A stretch of DNA of 64,000 bases from Irpex lacteus (GCA_001986395.2 MQVO02000001.1:2542001-2606000); one strand, 5' to 3'; positions 46,423-57,861 are shown, counted from the stretch's first letter. Numbers and translations are program-made. The notes: generated by a model not told the origin, from the sequence alone.

Positions 46423-46872
46423 CGAATCGTCCAAGGGGTGCGTACTAATTTCGGAATTCTCTACAAGAACATTCTACAATACAGTAATAGGGCCAACAGG
46501 TTAACCGCCAGTAACTGCGGCCCATATACAGATACTAAGAGCACAGCTTGAAGACGCGTGTTGGGTACAGGAATATGCGGATGGGAGTGTTATCAGGGCG
46601 TTATCGAGGAAATTCCACATATGTGCCCAAGTCGCTACACCGGCCTGCGGATGAGCCGAGCTGGCCACAGGGGTGAGTTCAACTTGCGTTTGTGGGCTAG
46701 AGGAGCGTTGCCAAGATATGGCACGACGGAGCGCCAGATAATGTTTCTGGATGTCAATGCAAGCACGGCTGCATATAAATGGTGGCAGACGATCTACAAA
46801 AAGGAACATCGTTCAGCCACCGCACCAGCACAAAAGGCGCAAAAGCACCTACAATCGCGATGACATTAAAGG
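46423..46872. other. Intergenic region, nothing recognised
   Basis: About 450 bp. Two overlapping open frames of about 100 codons occur on opposite strands (46501-46863); neither has a domain or codon pattern I trust. Confidence 0.4.
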
Positions 46873-47840
46873 TTAAAGTTTCGCGTCCCATACACTGCTA
46901 GTATCGCTGGCATCATCGTCCGAATCAAGCTCCCCGACCACGAAAGGATCAGAGGTAGACTCGCGGGTCCATTCCCGGGTGTATTCAATCACGGTCTGTA
47001 CTTCTTGTATTAGGCTCTGTACGTCGTCGCGAGGACTATCTTCGTGGTCAGCTGCTGATGATGACGGAAGAGGAGGCATTGTCAAGTCATCTCGAGCCGT
47101 ATTCCCCCGAGCTGCATCACGGTTGAAGCTCCCGCGTAATGGTGTATTAGGGTCATATGCTGGTGGTGGCGACATAGGGCCGGGAGAAGCGGTAAATAGA
47201 GGAGAAGAGGTGAATAGAGGAGGTGGTGTGCGAGCAAAGTAATCTTCGGTGGTGGACCACGGAGAGATCATAGCGGTGTCCGGTTTCAACAGCCCGAGCT
47301 GGCTTTCCTCGTCGTCCTTCATGCGTTTGTACGGGTTCTTCGGCGTTCTGGGGGACGCAAAGGCTTTGATGTCCTTGAAAGGACGATCGACGGTGATGTT
47401 CAATCGAAGAGAGCTTGCAAATTTCTTTCGCATAGCCTCGCGCTGTCGTCGGCGCTCAGGTGTCAAATGGAAAGAACGCATGGGGCGATGAGTGCCTGGC
47501 TGACGGTCATCGTGTTCAGGTGTAGAGGAGGAAGGCTGGCGTTTGAATGTTTTAAGGAGCGTGGTGCAGCGGATGCGCAGGCGGGTACGGAGAGGTTTGG
47601 GTTTGGGCGGCGGCGGGGCGAGAGCACGAAGTGGTGACGACGGTTTGACCTTCCTTGGCATAAACTGGTAGGACACGACGAGCACAAATAGTCCAACTGT
47701 ATTCCAACGCGCTTAGTCTGACGTGTAGTATTGGAAAATGTCGTGAACTTACGGACGCCGAGGACCATGCCTATTACCGTGCTGACCGCGAGGCCAGGCG
47801 AGGACGTCGTTGCATCGTCAGACGTCGTGGCCGCTGACAT
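46873..47840 (-). CDS. Single-pass membrane protein with long tail and PPPAY motif
   Basis: Unknown function; 303 residues from two exons (47753-47840 and 46873-47696). The Ser/Thr-rich head MSAATTSDDATTSSPG is followed by one helix (LAVSTVIGMVLGVLGLFVLVVS) with a phase-1 intron inside it, then the strongly basic MPRKVKP segment. The cytosolic tail has basic stretches (RTRLRIR, PERRRQREAMRKK), the motif SPPPAYDPNTPL, and an acidic end (LDSDDDASDTSSVWDAKL). Same plan as the two genes downstream on this strand. The start is the first Met after the promoter and gives a sensible outside head. Confidence 0.7.
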
Positions 47841-48717
47841 GATCGACTTGGAACGAGGCTGGTAGGATGCGCCTCCCGCGCACTGAATACATACAACCTT
47901 ATGTGCGGGTTTAGTGCGGTTTTCTTCTTGCGAGCAACTGCATTGGAAGAAGTCGTTCGTCTGAGAAGCTTGTCTCGGCTATCTAGCTCAACGCTTCTAC
48001 AATGCGAACAGATCATTAGGGCCCTATTTCCGATCATATATGTGCACTAGAAACTCACACTAGTGTATACGGTTATATGACACACAGCCACATATCTGCC
48101 TGTTAATCTCACCCATTCTATCCGTCAGTAGAAAAAGTGCAGAGGATGACAGAAGGACAAGCGCCGAACGCGCAGAAAACGTTTTCTCATCTGTGGAAAC
48201 TGTATCTCGTATGAATACGCAGGCCTTCTGTAGTGCCAATAATATGTGCTTACTGGGTAGTGCAAGTTATGAGCAGGATACCATTGTAGCTTCAATCGTG
48301 CTTCTCTTTTGATGTGAGAATCCGGGCATCAGACGTTTACTGCTTGCATTGTATCGGCCAAGCGCAGAGTATCGCACGGGCAAAGGTTACATGTCGTGAT
48401 TTACCGCTCTTTTACCCATAGGATCGCATGAGACCTGATTCTATTGCTGAGAAACGCATGCCACCGAGTACGAAAATCCGCGTGCAACCCTAAGTCGCCT
48501 ACATACATCCTTGAGATTTATTACTGTTATATTCAGGGTTGCAGACGTACAGCGTAATTACCCGCTAGTAATACAGGGCTACTGGTGTTCAGGACCCAGG
48601 TGCATCCCTCGAGGCTAGGGATGGAAATCATTAAACATGTCACTCGGGACAGATCTAACATTCAGAATGTCAGAGCGGACAATGTTGCAATATAATCAAT
48701 GTACCGACCGGCATTTT
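47841..48717. other. Intergenic region, nothing recognised
   Basis: About 880 bp, AT-richer than the flanking genes, between the start of the 303-residue membrane protein gene and the 3' end of RPC17. No gene, inverted repeat or RNA recognised. Confidence 0.5.
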
Positions 48718-49499
48718 TCAGTCATCATCTACATCAAGGTCGCCCTCTATCCCAGCACCTTCTCCATGGTCATCGAACACGATGTCGTTGGCGTCTTGGC
48801 CCCAAATCTCAGGGTCATGTTCGTAGTTCATGTCGTCTTCAGCATAGACGACTTGCGCCACTGTACTGTCTTCTACGACGACTGGTGCACTTGTTTCGCT
48901 GAGCGACGCCTGCACCGTTGAGAGGATGTCATTAATCTGTTCTCCGAACCTATCCTCTAACTCCTCAACAATCTACGTCAATTACGCATAGCACATTAGT
49001 TTTAGCTATAACACAGAGAGGGAAGAATGAACGTACAACATAGAGTTCTACGGGCTCTAACGGAGCGAGGTTTACTATTTGCAGCTTCTCTGCTTTCGTT
49101 AGGTCATATCCGCCTAGGTTTCGAGTGAGCTGCTTTATGCCCGCCTCGCTCTGGCGGGTGGTTGGCTGATAGTCTGCTGCGAGGTATTGTATAGCCTGTA
49201 AAATGTCAAAATACATCCAATCGCAACACTAAATGTTTTCGTACCTCAACCTCTATGGTTCTTAGGTTTTCCAACACTTCCTCGGGCGCAGTATGACTTC
49301 TCGTAGACGATGCACCTGCAGCCTCCTCTTCCTTCTTGATCTTCAATGCTGTTCGTGCTTTGGCAAGATGGTCGCTCTCGAGCTCACGTAGTAGTGTAAG
49401 AACCTCAAAGTTCGAAAGAAGAGCGGATCTCTGGTTCACGACCTGAACGAGGTGGTTATGAGTGTTACAAAAGTTTAATAAAGGTGTACTAACCTCCAT
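48718..49499 (-). CDS. RPC17: RNA polymerase III subunit RPC17/RPC9
   Basis: Rpb4-like subunit of RNA polymerase III; with RPC25 it forms the stalk needed for initiation. A 6-base first exon (ATGGAG) is joined to VVNQRSALLSNFEVLTLLRE, the conserved N-terminus. Then come LENLRTIEVE|AIQYLAADYQPTTRQSE and LTRNLGGYDLTKAEKLQIVN, followed by LAPLEPVELYVIVEELEDRF, the HRDC-like stalk region. The tail after SLSETSAP is acidic (DDMNYEHDPEIWG, GDLDVDDD) and ends at 48718. Unspliced reading of the first intron would give an unrelated N-terminus. Divergent from NOT2 across 278 bp. Confidence 0.92.
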
Positions 49500-49777
49500 G
49501 AGTTAAACTGGGGATAGAATGCAAAGTCCTGCGCTCGCTAGATATGACTGTGGCTTCTAATATTACAGACAATGGCGGTGAACATTTGAGGTCATGGACG
49601 CTGCAGACGAGAGCCATCAAGTTTAGTCGGGAATTATCGAATATCGGCGATAACCCCAGATACGTACCGATAAGTCGAAACGTGGAAATAATGACAGGAA
49701 AACCCATCTTAGTCTTGTCCTCGTCGACTCCTGGTTTACAACCGCCAAATCTCACCTCCACCTTCGTGCAAAACAGA
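49500..49777. promoter_or_regulatory. Shared divergent promoter of RPC17 and NOT2
   Basis: The two start codons are 278 bp apart on opposite strands. The open frame from 49544 runs through this region into the NOT2 start but has no family resemblance, so I read it as non-coding leader. Confidence 0.55.
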
Positions 49778-51896
49778 ATGAATCGAACAGGTATTTACCA
49801 GTTTGAATGATCCCGCAGAAACCTGGCTCAAAATCGAGCAGGTCAACCCCCGCAACGTCCACCAAGTTTGGGACCGAATCCCGCCCTCGGAGGTGCTTTC
49901 CAGCGCGGACCCTATCCAACGTTCGGTATGCCCCCAAGAAACGTGTTGCCAGGCTTTCAAACGCTGCCAAATCATCGAACACAGCAGAATATCGTGCCCC
50001 AGCCCTCGCCGAACTTCATTCAGCAAAGAGGACAAAGTGCGTTCCCGTTCGGAGGCGGTATACAGCAGCAATCGCAGGCATCGTCGCAGCATACACAGCA
50101 GACCGCGCTGTCGCATGCAACGCACCAACAGCAGCCACCGCCGCCATCAGCAACGACGCCCAGTCTACCGCCGCATCTATCACAAAATGCTGCTCCTAGT
50201 CTAACGACGGCACCTTCAGTGTCGTCTGCGAGCGAGGCTGGTCTCGATCACAGCGAATTTCCTGCTCTTGGGTCGACGCCTACAAGCCTAAATACCCCCT
50301 CAACAACGAACGCGACAAGTTATGCTAGTCAGGCGGGGACAGGTGCGGGTGTAGGCGTGGTAGGGAATGGAGCACAGACGGCGGCACAGAGAGATTTCAC
50401 GCCTGATGATTTCCCGGCACTTGGGGGTTCAGGACCAGGTTCGCAGCAACAGTCATCGCAGGCTAATCAAAGTGCGGCAGACGGACATCCACCCGGGCTG
50501 AACGGCTTCAGGCAAAATAACGACCCAGCTCATCAGCAGAGTTTACTCGGTGCACTGTCAGGGGGTGGACAGCAACAGCCAGGTCTATTGAATTTGTCTG
50601 GGCAGGCAAGGAATCAGGCGGGTTTCCAGTCAGAGGCGGACAAGAGGGTGAGCTCTTTTAACACCACGATAGACGTGCTTCCTCGTTTTGCAGTGGCGGG
50701 ACTAACCGCTCTCACGGGGTTCTGACAGAATTATGCGATGAAGCTAAATAACCAGAACTCGCTCGCAGCTGCCGCAGCGGCATGGAATTCTCCAAACGCA
50801 AATCCCAGTGCTCAACAGCAGCAGTCCGCTTTCCCTTCGACGAATGGCACACATCCAAACCACACGCAATCGTCCCAGCAGACGACAACGGCGCCAACAC
50901 AACCACAGCAGCACCTATCAGTACCGCCAGGCGTTGCTCCGCCATCCCAATTCCAGCAACAACAGCAACAGCAATCTCAAGCGAATGCCCCTCAGCACAC
51001 GCCTTATGTTGGCAATGGTACTGTGGCTGGTGATACGGCCTTGCATCCGTCACAGAGCTCAACACAACCATCGGCTACGTCTATTCCACAAACACCCGCA
51101 CAGCAGGTACTCATGTCACCAGCCGACAGGTGGGGACTGCTGGGCCTACTCGCCATGATCAAGAGCGCGGACCTCGACACGAACTTGCTATCAGTAGGGA
51201 CGGACCTGGGTACGATGGGGTTGGACATGCAGACACCTGCGTATGTCGCACGCTAGTTCGGGTTTATTGTTACGGCTGATTCACTCGTCGTCTGGATAGA
51301 AGCTTGTATTCAACGTTCATCACCCCATGGGCAGACTCATCTGCTGCACACACGGTAGAACCCGACTTCCACCTACCTGCGTGCTACCAGGTCGCGCCAC
51401 CGCCACCTGGCCCGAACAAGGCTGCTGCGTTTAGCGACGAGACGCTGTTCTTCATGTTCTATTCATCGCCACGAGACGCCCTCCAGGAGATCGCCGCACA
51501 GGAACTGTAAGTCTTCACCGCATTACACGCGTCTTTAATTCCATTCATTCACACCCTTCCTCACTCTAACGCGTCTGCGTGACCAGATTCAACCGGAACT
51601 GGCGGTATCACAAGGAGATGCGGATATGGATCACCAAAGAGACCGGGACGCCCTCGTCGCAAAAGGTCGCAGGCGGAGAGCAGGGCACGTACACGTACTG
51701 GGACGCCGAGAACTGGGAGAAGGCTCGCAAGGAGATGACCGTGCTCTATGCTGACCTCGAGGAGAAGAGCCAGCCGCTTTTCGCACCGAGCGTGACGTTG
51801 CAGCCGGCGCAGGCACAGCAACAGCCGTCTCAGCAACAGCAACCTATCGTTCCTGCTGGTCGTCAGTTCCAGGGTATGGGTGTCGCGGCGATGTGA
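49778..51896 (+). CDS. NOT2: CCR4-NOT complex subunit 2
   Basis: Scaffold subunit of the CCR4-NOT deadenylase, acting in mRNA decay and transcription. The first exon is only 13 nt (MNRT plus one base); a 51-nt intron (49791-49841) joins it to GQPPQRPPSLGPNPALGG, and it removes an in-frame TGA. A long Gln/Ser/Pro-rich part follows with two conserved blocks, LDHSEFPALG and FTPDDFPALGG. Then come DRWGLLGLLAMIK and LLSVGTDLGTMGLDM, the NOT-box region. The C-terminal NOT2/3/5 domain reads LYSTFITPWADSS, FHLPACYQV, DETLFFMFYSSPRD, AAQEL|YNRNWRYHKE, WITKETG and GTYTYWDAENWEKARKEM. A Gln-rich tail ends at TGA 51894-51896. Complete and in frame. Confidence 0.93.
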
Positions 51897-52097
51897 GCGG
51901 TTGTGCGTTTACACACTTACCCCACCCATACATCCCTTTCTTGATATCCATGTATGCGCTGTTGAGGCTGTGGAGGAGGGGAGTCGCGTGCCGGACTGGG
52001 TGTTGTGGTTGTTGAAGTTGGAGGAGCGGTTTAGCTGGAGGAAGAAGAACTGGATGGACGATGTGCGTTGTTTTTTCACTCCCCCTCTTTCGCCTAC

Positions 52098-52115
52098 CAT
52101 CATCATCATCATCAC
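52098..52115. repeat. CAT trinucleotide microsatellite
   Basis: About five to six CAT units in a row downstream of NOT2. Confidence 0.8.
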
Positions 52116-52138
52116 CGCTGTCTGAACACTGTCTTTCC

Positions 52139-52154
52139 CTCACACACACACACA
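52139..52154. repeat. CA dinucleotide microsatellite
   Basis: About seven CA units, shortly after the CAT run. Confidence 0.8.
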
Positions 52155-52651
52155 TCCCTTTCCTTACCCTAATCAATCAAACGTTCACCCTCCCTGTATT
52201 TTGTCATTGCCATTCCTTGTTCCTAGTATCGAAACACCCTCGTGCATACTTCGCCTTCGATCTTTTCTTCCTTATTTTGCCCGTTTACCCCTGTTTTTAT
52301 CGTTTTTCCTGTGCACTGTGCACCGTCGCTTTCAGACTTGCCCTCATCATTACCTCGCCAATATCGAGCTTGTATCTGTATAAGACACATTGATGCCATA
52401 CTTCATACGTGAACTTTCCGAGGTGTGAGGCATTGTGCATGATCTCATACTGGCGCGTGCAGCTCAAAGTGAAGAAAATTAGATAAGACTAGGGTATCGT
52501 CTACTGGCTAGGTTATGTATCGTATCAGTCATAAACGTTTCAATCCTAAAGGCCGAAATATCAGATACATGCACCACAAATGCAGAGGGAAAAAAGCACC
52601 AGAGATCTTCTACTCCTACATTCTACTGTACCTCCCTCCAGAATCCAGATA

Positions 52652-53378
52652 CTACTGCACTCCAACGATTATACCAAACACGGCCACCGTAACCGCAGCC
52701 ATGACGACCGAGAGCAAAATCGTGCTCACGCGTGCGACGGGGTAGTTCCCACCCACGAGGGCGTTCTGTATAGTAAAATAGCGCACGAGACCGAGGAACA
52801 GTACTCCCAATCCAATGACGATGATCACTGCTCCTAGTGGGCGAGAGAATTTCTCGAGGTGTTTGTTGGTCGTTTCTGCTGATATTGTGAATAGTTGGAC
52901 GAGAGCTACCAAGATAAAGGAAGATAGGAGTCAGTGCCGTTATAATAAAGTGTAGATTGGTAGAGTACGCACCCACTCCCGTCGATGCTATCGTCAGACT
53001 AGTACGCATATACGCCAGGAAGGTACGTTCGGAGGCTAGGTGGTCTCGCGCGACACTACCCGAGTTCTCCAGTATAAGCGTAGGGTGCCATGACCCAAGT
53101 AGATGCTCGTCCTTTGCTCTGCTGAACAGCCTCCTGCCCAAAGTCTCTCTCTCCTTCGGTGGGAGTGACTCTCCACGGGGACGGACATCTGGTGTCTCTA
53201 CTGGAGTCGTTGTAGACGATACTAACGATGGCCGGTCGTGTGTCTGTGCTCTCTCGCTATCCGACATGTCGCTAGTCCGAGGGAGGATGGAAATGGGCGT
53301 CGGAGGCGGAGTAGGATGGGGATGGGGATGTCTGTTCGCAAACGCAGAACCGTGACCATCTAACGCTCTCGTGGGCAT
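52652..53378 (-). CDS. DUF202 (YidH-like) membrane protein
   Basis: Small membrane protein of the DUF202 family, which includes the Vtc1-type domain of the vacuolar polyphosphate machinery and bacterial YidH. The N-terminal 110 residues are polar and Pro/His/Ser-rich. The family motif reads ARDHLASERTFLAYMRTSL, then TIASTGVALVQLFTIS forms the first helix (a phase-1 intron splits it). The second helix is PLGAVIIVIGLGVLFLGL, and the third is TILLSVVMAAVTVAVFGIIV, ending GVQ. Three helices fit DUF202. The Met at 53267 (MSDSERAQ) is an alternative start that would remove the low-complexity head. Confidence 0.85.
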
Positions 53379-54038
53379 TCTTGCGCTTGTTGTATCTTTA
53401 TCTTCGCCTCGAGGTCGGTTATTGTGAGAGTGTGAGAGTATGCTGAAGACTGAAGACTCAAGAGGGAGAGCCCGCTACCAGTCGTGGAGTCCCGATGCAC
53501 TCGAATTCCGAATTGATTGTGGGCCGCCCATGGTCATGAGAAGGATAAGACGTAAATGCGAGTGTTTGGGATGTGCTGTTTCCTGTCCTTCCGTGAAGGT
53601 GTTGACGGTAAGGAGTTGGTAGCGGTGAGATGGGAGAGGTATGGAGGTGAGTTGAGATATTGGTTAAATAACCCGAGTATGCTCATTGGCAGGGATGGCA
53701 CCGCAGTGTGATGCGCCCAAATGCCTTTTTGGGAGATAGGTCGGGTATGTCGGTATGTTGGTAAGACGCACAGACTCTCACGGTTTTCATGAGTAAAACT
53801 TAAGTTCACATACCTTGCAGTTGAAAATGTGGATCCTCGTCACTTTCGCCGATTAAAGCTATTTCTTTGTCTTTGATTCGTCATGAGAAGGGGTGCGCGG
53901 TAAGGTATGCGACATAATGGAGCATAACAAAGGTATGAAGTAACGTGAAGTTCGAACGAATGGATGTCGGGATGCATGAACAAAGCTTGCGTAATTGGAA
54001 GGATTAAAAGGTGGATCAAGATGGACAGTACTAGAAGC
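53379..54038. other. Intergenic region, nothing recognised
   Basis: About 660 bp between the start of the DUF202 gene and the 3' end of the next minus-strand gene. It must hold the DUF202 promoter. No gene seen. Confidence 0.5.
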
Positions 54039-55588
54039 TTATGCTTTTACTACTTGTGCCCAGCTGATACCATGAGAGGGAGGAGGATGGGTTGCCTCTG
54101 ATGTTGATGAAGGTGAAGCATGATCGGCGGATGAATGGGTGAGTGGCTGCTGGTCCTCTTGAGCAGTGGATGGCGATGGGAGGCCAGGAGGCACTTCTGG
54201 CACTGCACTCTCTTCGCGATATCGCTCCAAGTCGGGGTTGTGGTCTGAGTACTCGGAGACTACATCTGAGCATTCGGAAGGAGAAGGCGTGAGGCGTGAT
54301 TTAGCCCAGCCGTTGACGAGTGTTGTCAGTTCCTTTGTATCATTGACATATCAGCCCAGTCCTTATGCGCAATCGGAGGATAAGCAAGGGTTGGAACTCA
54401 CATCCACAACGCGTGATACCTCAGAAGTAACGTTCGGATGACCACAAACACTCGCATTAGGCTCGATCAGCTTCGCCCGCCGCTGCAGCTTCTCCACGAA
54501 GTCGATCATCTGTAAGCGGCCGTACATGGCTTCACCAGCATGATGTACGATCGTATGCAGAGCATAGACTTCCTCCAGGATAGACAGTCGATCCAACAGC
54601 ATGTTTATGCATAGCAGGAGATAGTGGCCCGCAGCTAGCCCATACGCGAACAGGTCCCCGGCAAACTCGGCCACCGCGAGCGCGGAGGACAACAGGCGGA
54701 ACGGCGGTGCATGCGGTGGACAAGGGGACGTTCTCGGGAGGTTGTAGATGGATGAAGGGAGGCCCTGGTAAAATGCTTGGTGGGAGGCCGAAGAGGAAAA
54801 GCATAGACACGCACCTGCAACCACCACGCCCTGAACTCTGACAACAAACACTGCCGGAGCTGTTGCGCGAAGATCTCCGCCGGGCCATCTCCAAGCTGCC
54901 TCCTAAACTCCTTATACACCTCGCTAGCAAACGGGGCCACACACCCCAAATCGTCCGACAGGCCCTCCGCCGCGCGTTCTATGAACCTCCCAGCCAGCTC
55001 CGAGATGAGTGAGGTATCCCATGGGCCCGCGTCGACGACGTTCTTCGCGTAGTCTCGACGGCCCTGCGTCCAGCCTGCGACTGCACCTGCACGGAACGGA
55101 CGCAGCCATTCGCGATGGGGCCGCCATGACACGCTCATTCGGCCACAATTGCTTGGATCGGCTTTGCTTCGCTTTCGCGTTATGGTAGGTAGGTATGGCA
55201 GCGCGTGAGGGTTAGGCACGAATACGGGTGCTTGCTGTTGCTGTTGCTGTAGCTGAGCAGCACTGCGAAGCAATAGGTTCTTTCCGGTGTACCACGGTGT
55301 GCCATCGTCTTCCGTGTCGAAGGCGTACGAGTCGAATTGTGGGTCGTCCGCTCTCCCTTCCGCGGTGCGATATAGCTCCTCTGGCTCGTCAGGAATAGCA
55401 GAAGACGACGGTGAGGATGTCAGCGAGCGAGCGACTAGAGACGGCGTTGACACGGCCACAGAGGATCGAGGCGAGAGCATCTGACTCGGAGGAGTCTGGT
55501 AGACTGGTACGCCCGGCGGCGTATTCGAATATTCGTGTTTCATGCTGTGAGGTTCGTTCACGAAGAGCTGGTGAGTGTAGACGTTCAT
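54039..55588 (-). CDS. Helical MIF4G-like protein (tentative)
   Basis: Three exons in frame. The N-terminal 130 residues are low-complexity (TPP and SS runs, a Gln run of about seven). The middle is helical: DYAKNVVDAGPWDTSLISEL, FIERAAEGLSDDLGCVAPFA, YKEFRRQLGDGPAEIF, then LAVAEFAGDLFAYGLAAGHY, LLLCINMLLDRLSILEEVYA and LHTIVHHAGEAMYG. This alternation, with FaGDLFxxGL, resembles MIF4G repeats of translation and mRNA-decay scaffolds; that is inference from pattern only. The C-terminus is Ser/Pro/Glu-rich and ends WAQVVKA with TAA at 54039-54041. Introns at WWLQ|GLPSS and RVVD|ELTT. Could be a lineage-specific protein instead. Confidence 0.6.
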
Positions 55589-55680
55589 TCTCTCGAAGTT
55601 GCAATTGTGTGTGAGATGGACAAAGAGTACGACACGAGGACGGTAGTGGGAGAACGAAAGAAAGAGGCGGCAACCGCTGC

Positions 55681-55686
55681 TTTATA
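55681..55686 (-). promoter_or_regulatory. TATA box of the MIF4G-like gene
   Basis: Minus-strand GGTATAAAGC lies about 93 bp upstream of the ATG at 55588. Confidence 0.5.
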
Positions 55687-56267
55687 CCAGGACGCCGTGG
55701 CCGTTCCTACGCGTGTTGGCCATGCGTTTTGCTTTTGACCGTTGCATCCCTCGTTCAGTGCTCCACCTCTCACAGTCAAATGGGCCATCAGCTGAGGTGC
55801 TGCGGCGTGGACAAAGTTGAAAGTAGTCGCAAGAACAAAGGTACAATACACGAAGTACAGAAGCCGAAGTAAGACGGTACTACTCATCGTTTGGAGGGCT
55901 AACTCTACTCTCTTTGGAATGCTCTTTCCAACTCCTTCCCCTATGTTAACCACTACGGTCTCCTTGGATGTCATACTTCAAGATGATACTTATGCAGACC
56001 GAAGCAGAGTCCAGCAACACAGCGAGGTGAGTACGGCGGAGGCGATGGTCGAGAGGCAAAGTTCGAGAAAATACGAGAAAATCACCTATCAATGTTAACC
56101 GCCTAGAAACATCGATAAAGGTAAAAGGCTATCTTGTAAGTAATCTCGTAGATACCTACTAATATAACATAATATGCTCATAATATACTACTTATCTAGG
56201 CTTATCTCCAGCCACCGGTCAGAGAGGTTCAAGCTTGTCTCTAACACTCACTCATCCTTAGTGCACT
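55687..56267. other. Intergenic region between divergent genes
   Basis: About 580 bp; the part near 56090-56220 is AT-rich. It must hold the dioxygenase promoter. No gene seen. Confidence 0.5.
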
Positions 56268-57861
56268 ATGGCCGAGCAGGAACAGCCTTCGAGGCCACTG
56301 TTAGCTGCAGCAAGTCGTACTGAAAGCACATTTGAACAAATACCCATTATGTATGTTGCGCAATTATGCTCGCCACAACGCCCAATGGACGAAACAGATA
56401 ATAGTCTCCCCACTTGCATTATTATCTAGTGACTTAGCAAATCTGCACAGCACAGTTCCCGCCGAGCGCAGGGCCCTCGCAGATTTAATTCGCGACGCAT
56501 GCATCAACGTCGGCTTCTTCTACGGTGAGTCCCCATCAAAAGCACTCCATACACAAATGAGATCCACGCTGCAGTCGTTCAAACGTTCATGGACAGTGAA
56601 GAACCACGGTGTCCCACCCGAAACCATCTCCAAAGCCCTTTCTGCAGGGAAGAGCTTCTTCGGTCTCCCGCAGGCAGCAAAGGACGCCATTGACATCCAT
56701 AAGAGCGAGAACTTCAAAGGGTATACGGCTCTGCTCGGAGAGAACACTAATCCTGAAAACCGAGGCGATTTGCATGAAGGGTTTGACCTAGGTTGGGAAG
56801 AACTTGATGGTAGTGTGCGTGCTGATGATGGTGCGATGACTGGAGGGAACGTGTGGCCTGATCCTTCGAATTTACCTGAATTTAGAGAGGATGTTCTGGA
56901 GTACTAGTATGTGTCTCATTTAGATTTGCTTGATCCTCGGAGTGCCCACTGACTGTTAACGTTCTTCGGGTGCCTTAGCCATGCTGTCGTTCATTTGGGC
57001 AAAGCTTTGTTTCCGCTATTTGCCCTCGCTCTTGATTTAGACGAGGATTTCTTTGACGACAAGGTATGGATGATTGTCTGATGCTCGAACTTCAGTTCAC
57101 TGTCGCTAGATCACTAAACCTGCGGCGATTATGCGTCTGCTACATTATCCTCCCCAAGAGGGGGTCGTGGATGACAGAATACAAGGAATCGGTGCTCATA
57201 CTGAGTATGTTTTGCGACTTATCTCTCCTGGTATTCATGCATGCTGATGGGAACTTCTAAGCTATGAGGTGAGCGAATATCTTGATGACAGAGGCCATCG
57301 AGCTTACAAGTATTGATAAATGTAAAGTGCTTCACGATCTTATGGCAAGACGAAGTGCCTGCCTTACAAGTCCTGAATAACGACGAGAAGTGGATCGACG
57401 CGGTCCCAATTCCAGGAACATTCGTCGTAAAGTGAGCTATATTGTGATTAGGAAGCTAATTCATACGTTTCACTCAAACATGAATACCCCAGCTTGGGCG
57501 ATCAACTTGCACGATGGACAAGTAAGTCTCCTGCATTCTACTGTATATAAAGCTTACAACATAACTCTTCTCCCTCACAGATGACGTCTTCAAGTCCACT
57601 GTTCACCGGGCTGTGAACCGTAGTGGACAAGAACGGTATTCCATTCCTTTATTCTTCGGCACGGATTACGATGTGAAACTGGAGGTATACCACCGAACCT
57701 TGCCTATTTTGCCAATGACACTTACCTTGACACTCCTTCTTCCTTGTCTACAGCCGTTGCCGAGCTGTGTCTCTGCCGACTTCCCGCCAAAATACGAGGT
57801 TGTCACCGCCGGGGACTATGTCAAGTCTCGGCTGGAAGCTACATACACACATTCCAAATGA
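56268..57861 (+). CDS. Fe(II)/2-oxoglutarate-dependent dioxygenase (IPNS-like)
   Basis: Oxidises a small molecule with Fe(II), O2 and usually 2-oxoglutarate; isopenicillin-N-synthase-like fold. The N-terminal DIOX_N part reads PIIDLANLHS (across intron 1), CINVGFFYVKNHGVP, ALSAGKSFFGLP and FKGYTALLGENTNPENRGDL. The catalytic part has AHTDYECFTILWQDEVPAL, with the His-x-Asp iron ligands; NLGDQLARWTNDVFKSTVHR, with the distal His; and ERYSIPLFFG, whose Arg-x-Ser binds 2-oxoglutarate. The Asp-Tyr-Glu stretch is encoded through a 7-nt microexon (57262-57268). The frame is open through all introns to the stop at 57859-57861, so it seems active. Substrate unknown; it neighbours a dehydrogenase in convergent orientation. 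Confidence 0.92.

Larger units (their letters stand above)
51897..52651. other. 3' region between convergent genes with simple repeats
   Basis: About 750 bp between the ends of NOT2 and the DUF202 gene. T/C-rich, with a CAT run near 52098-52115 and a CA run near 52139-52154. Probably mostly NOT2 3' UTR. Confidence 0.5.

Noticed and set aside
49544..49810. 88-codon frame running into the NOT2 start
   Set aside because: Its first 78 codons lie in the shared promoter and resemble nothing; the conserved NOT2 N-terminus begins at the internal Met at 49778.
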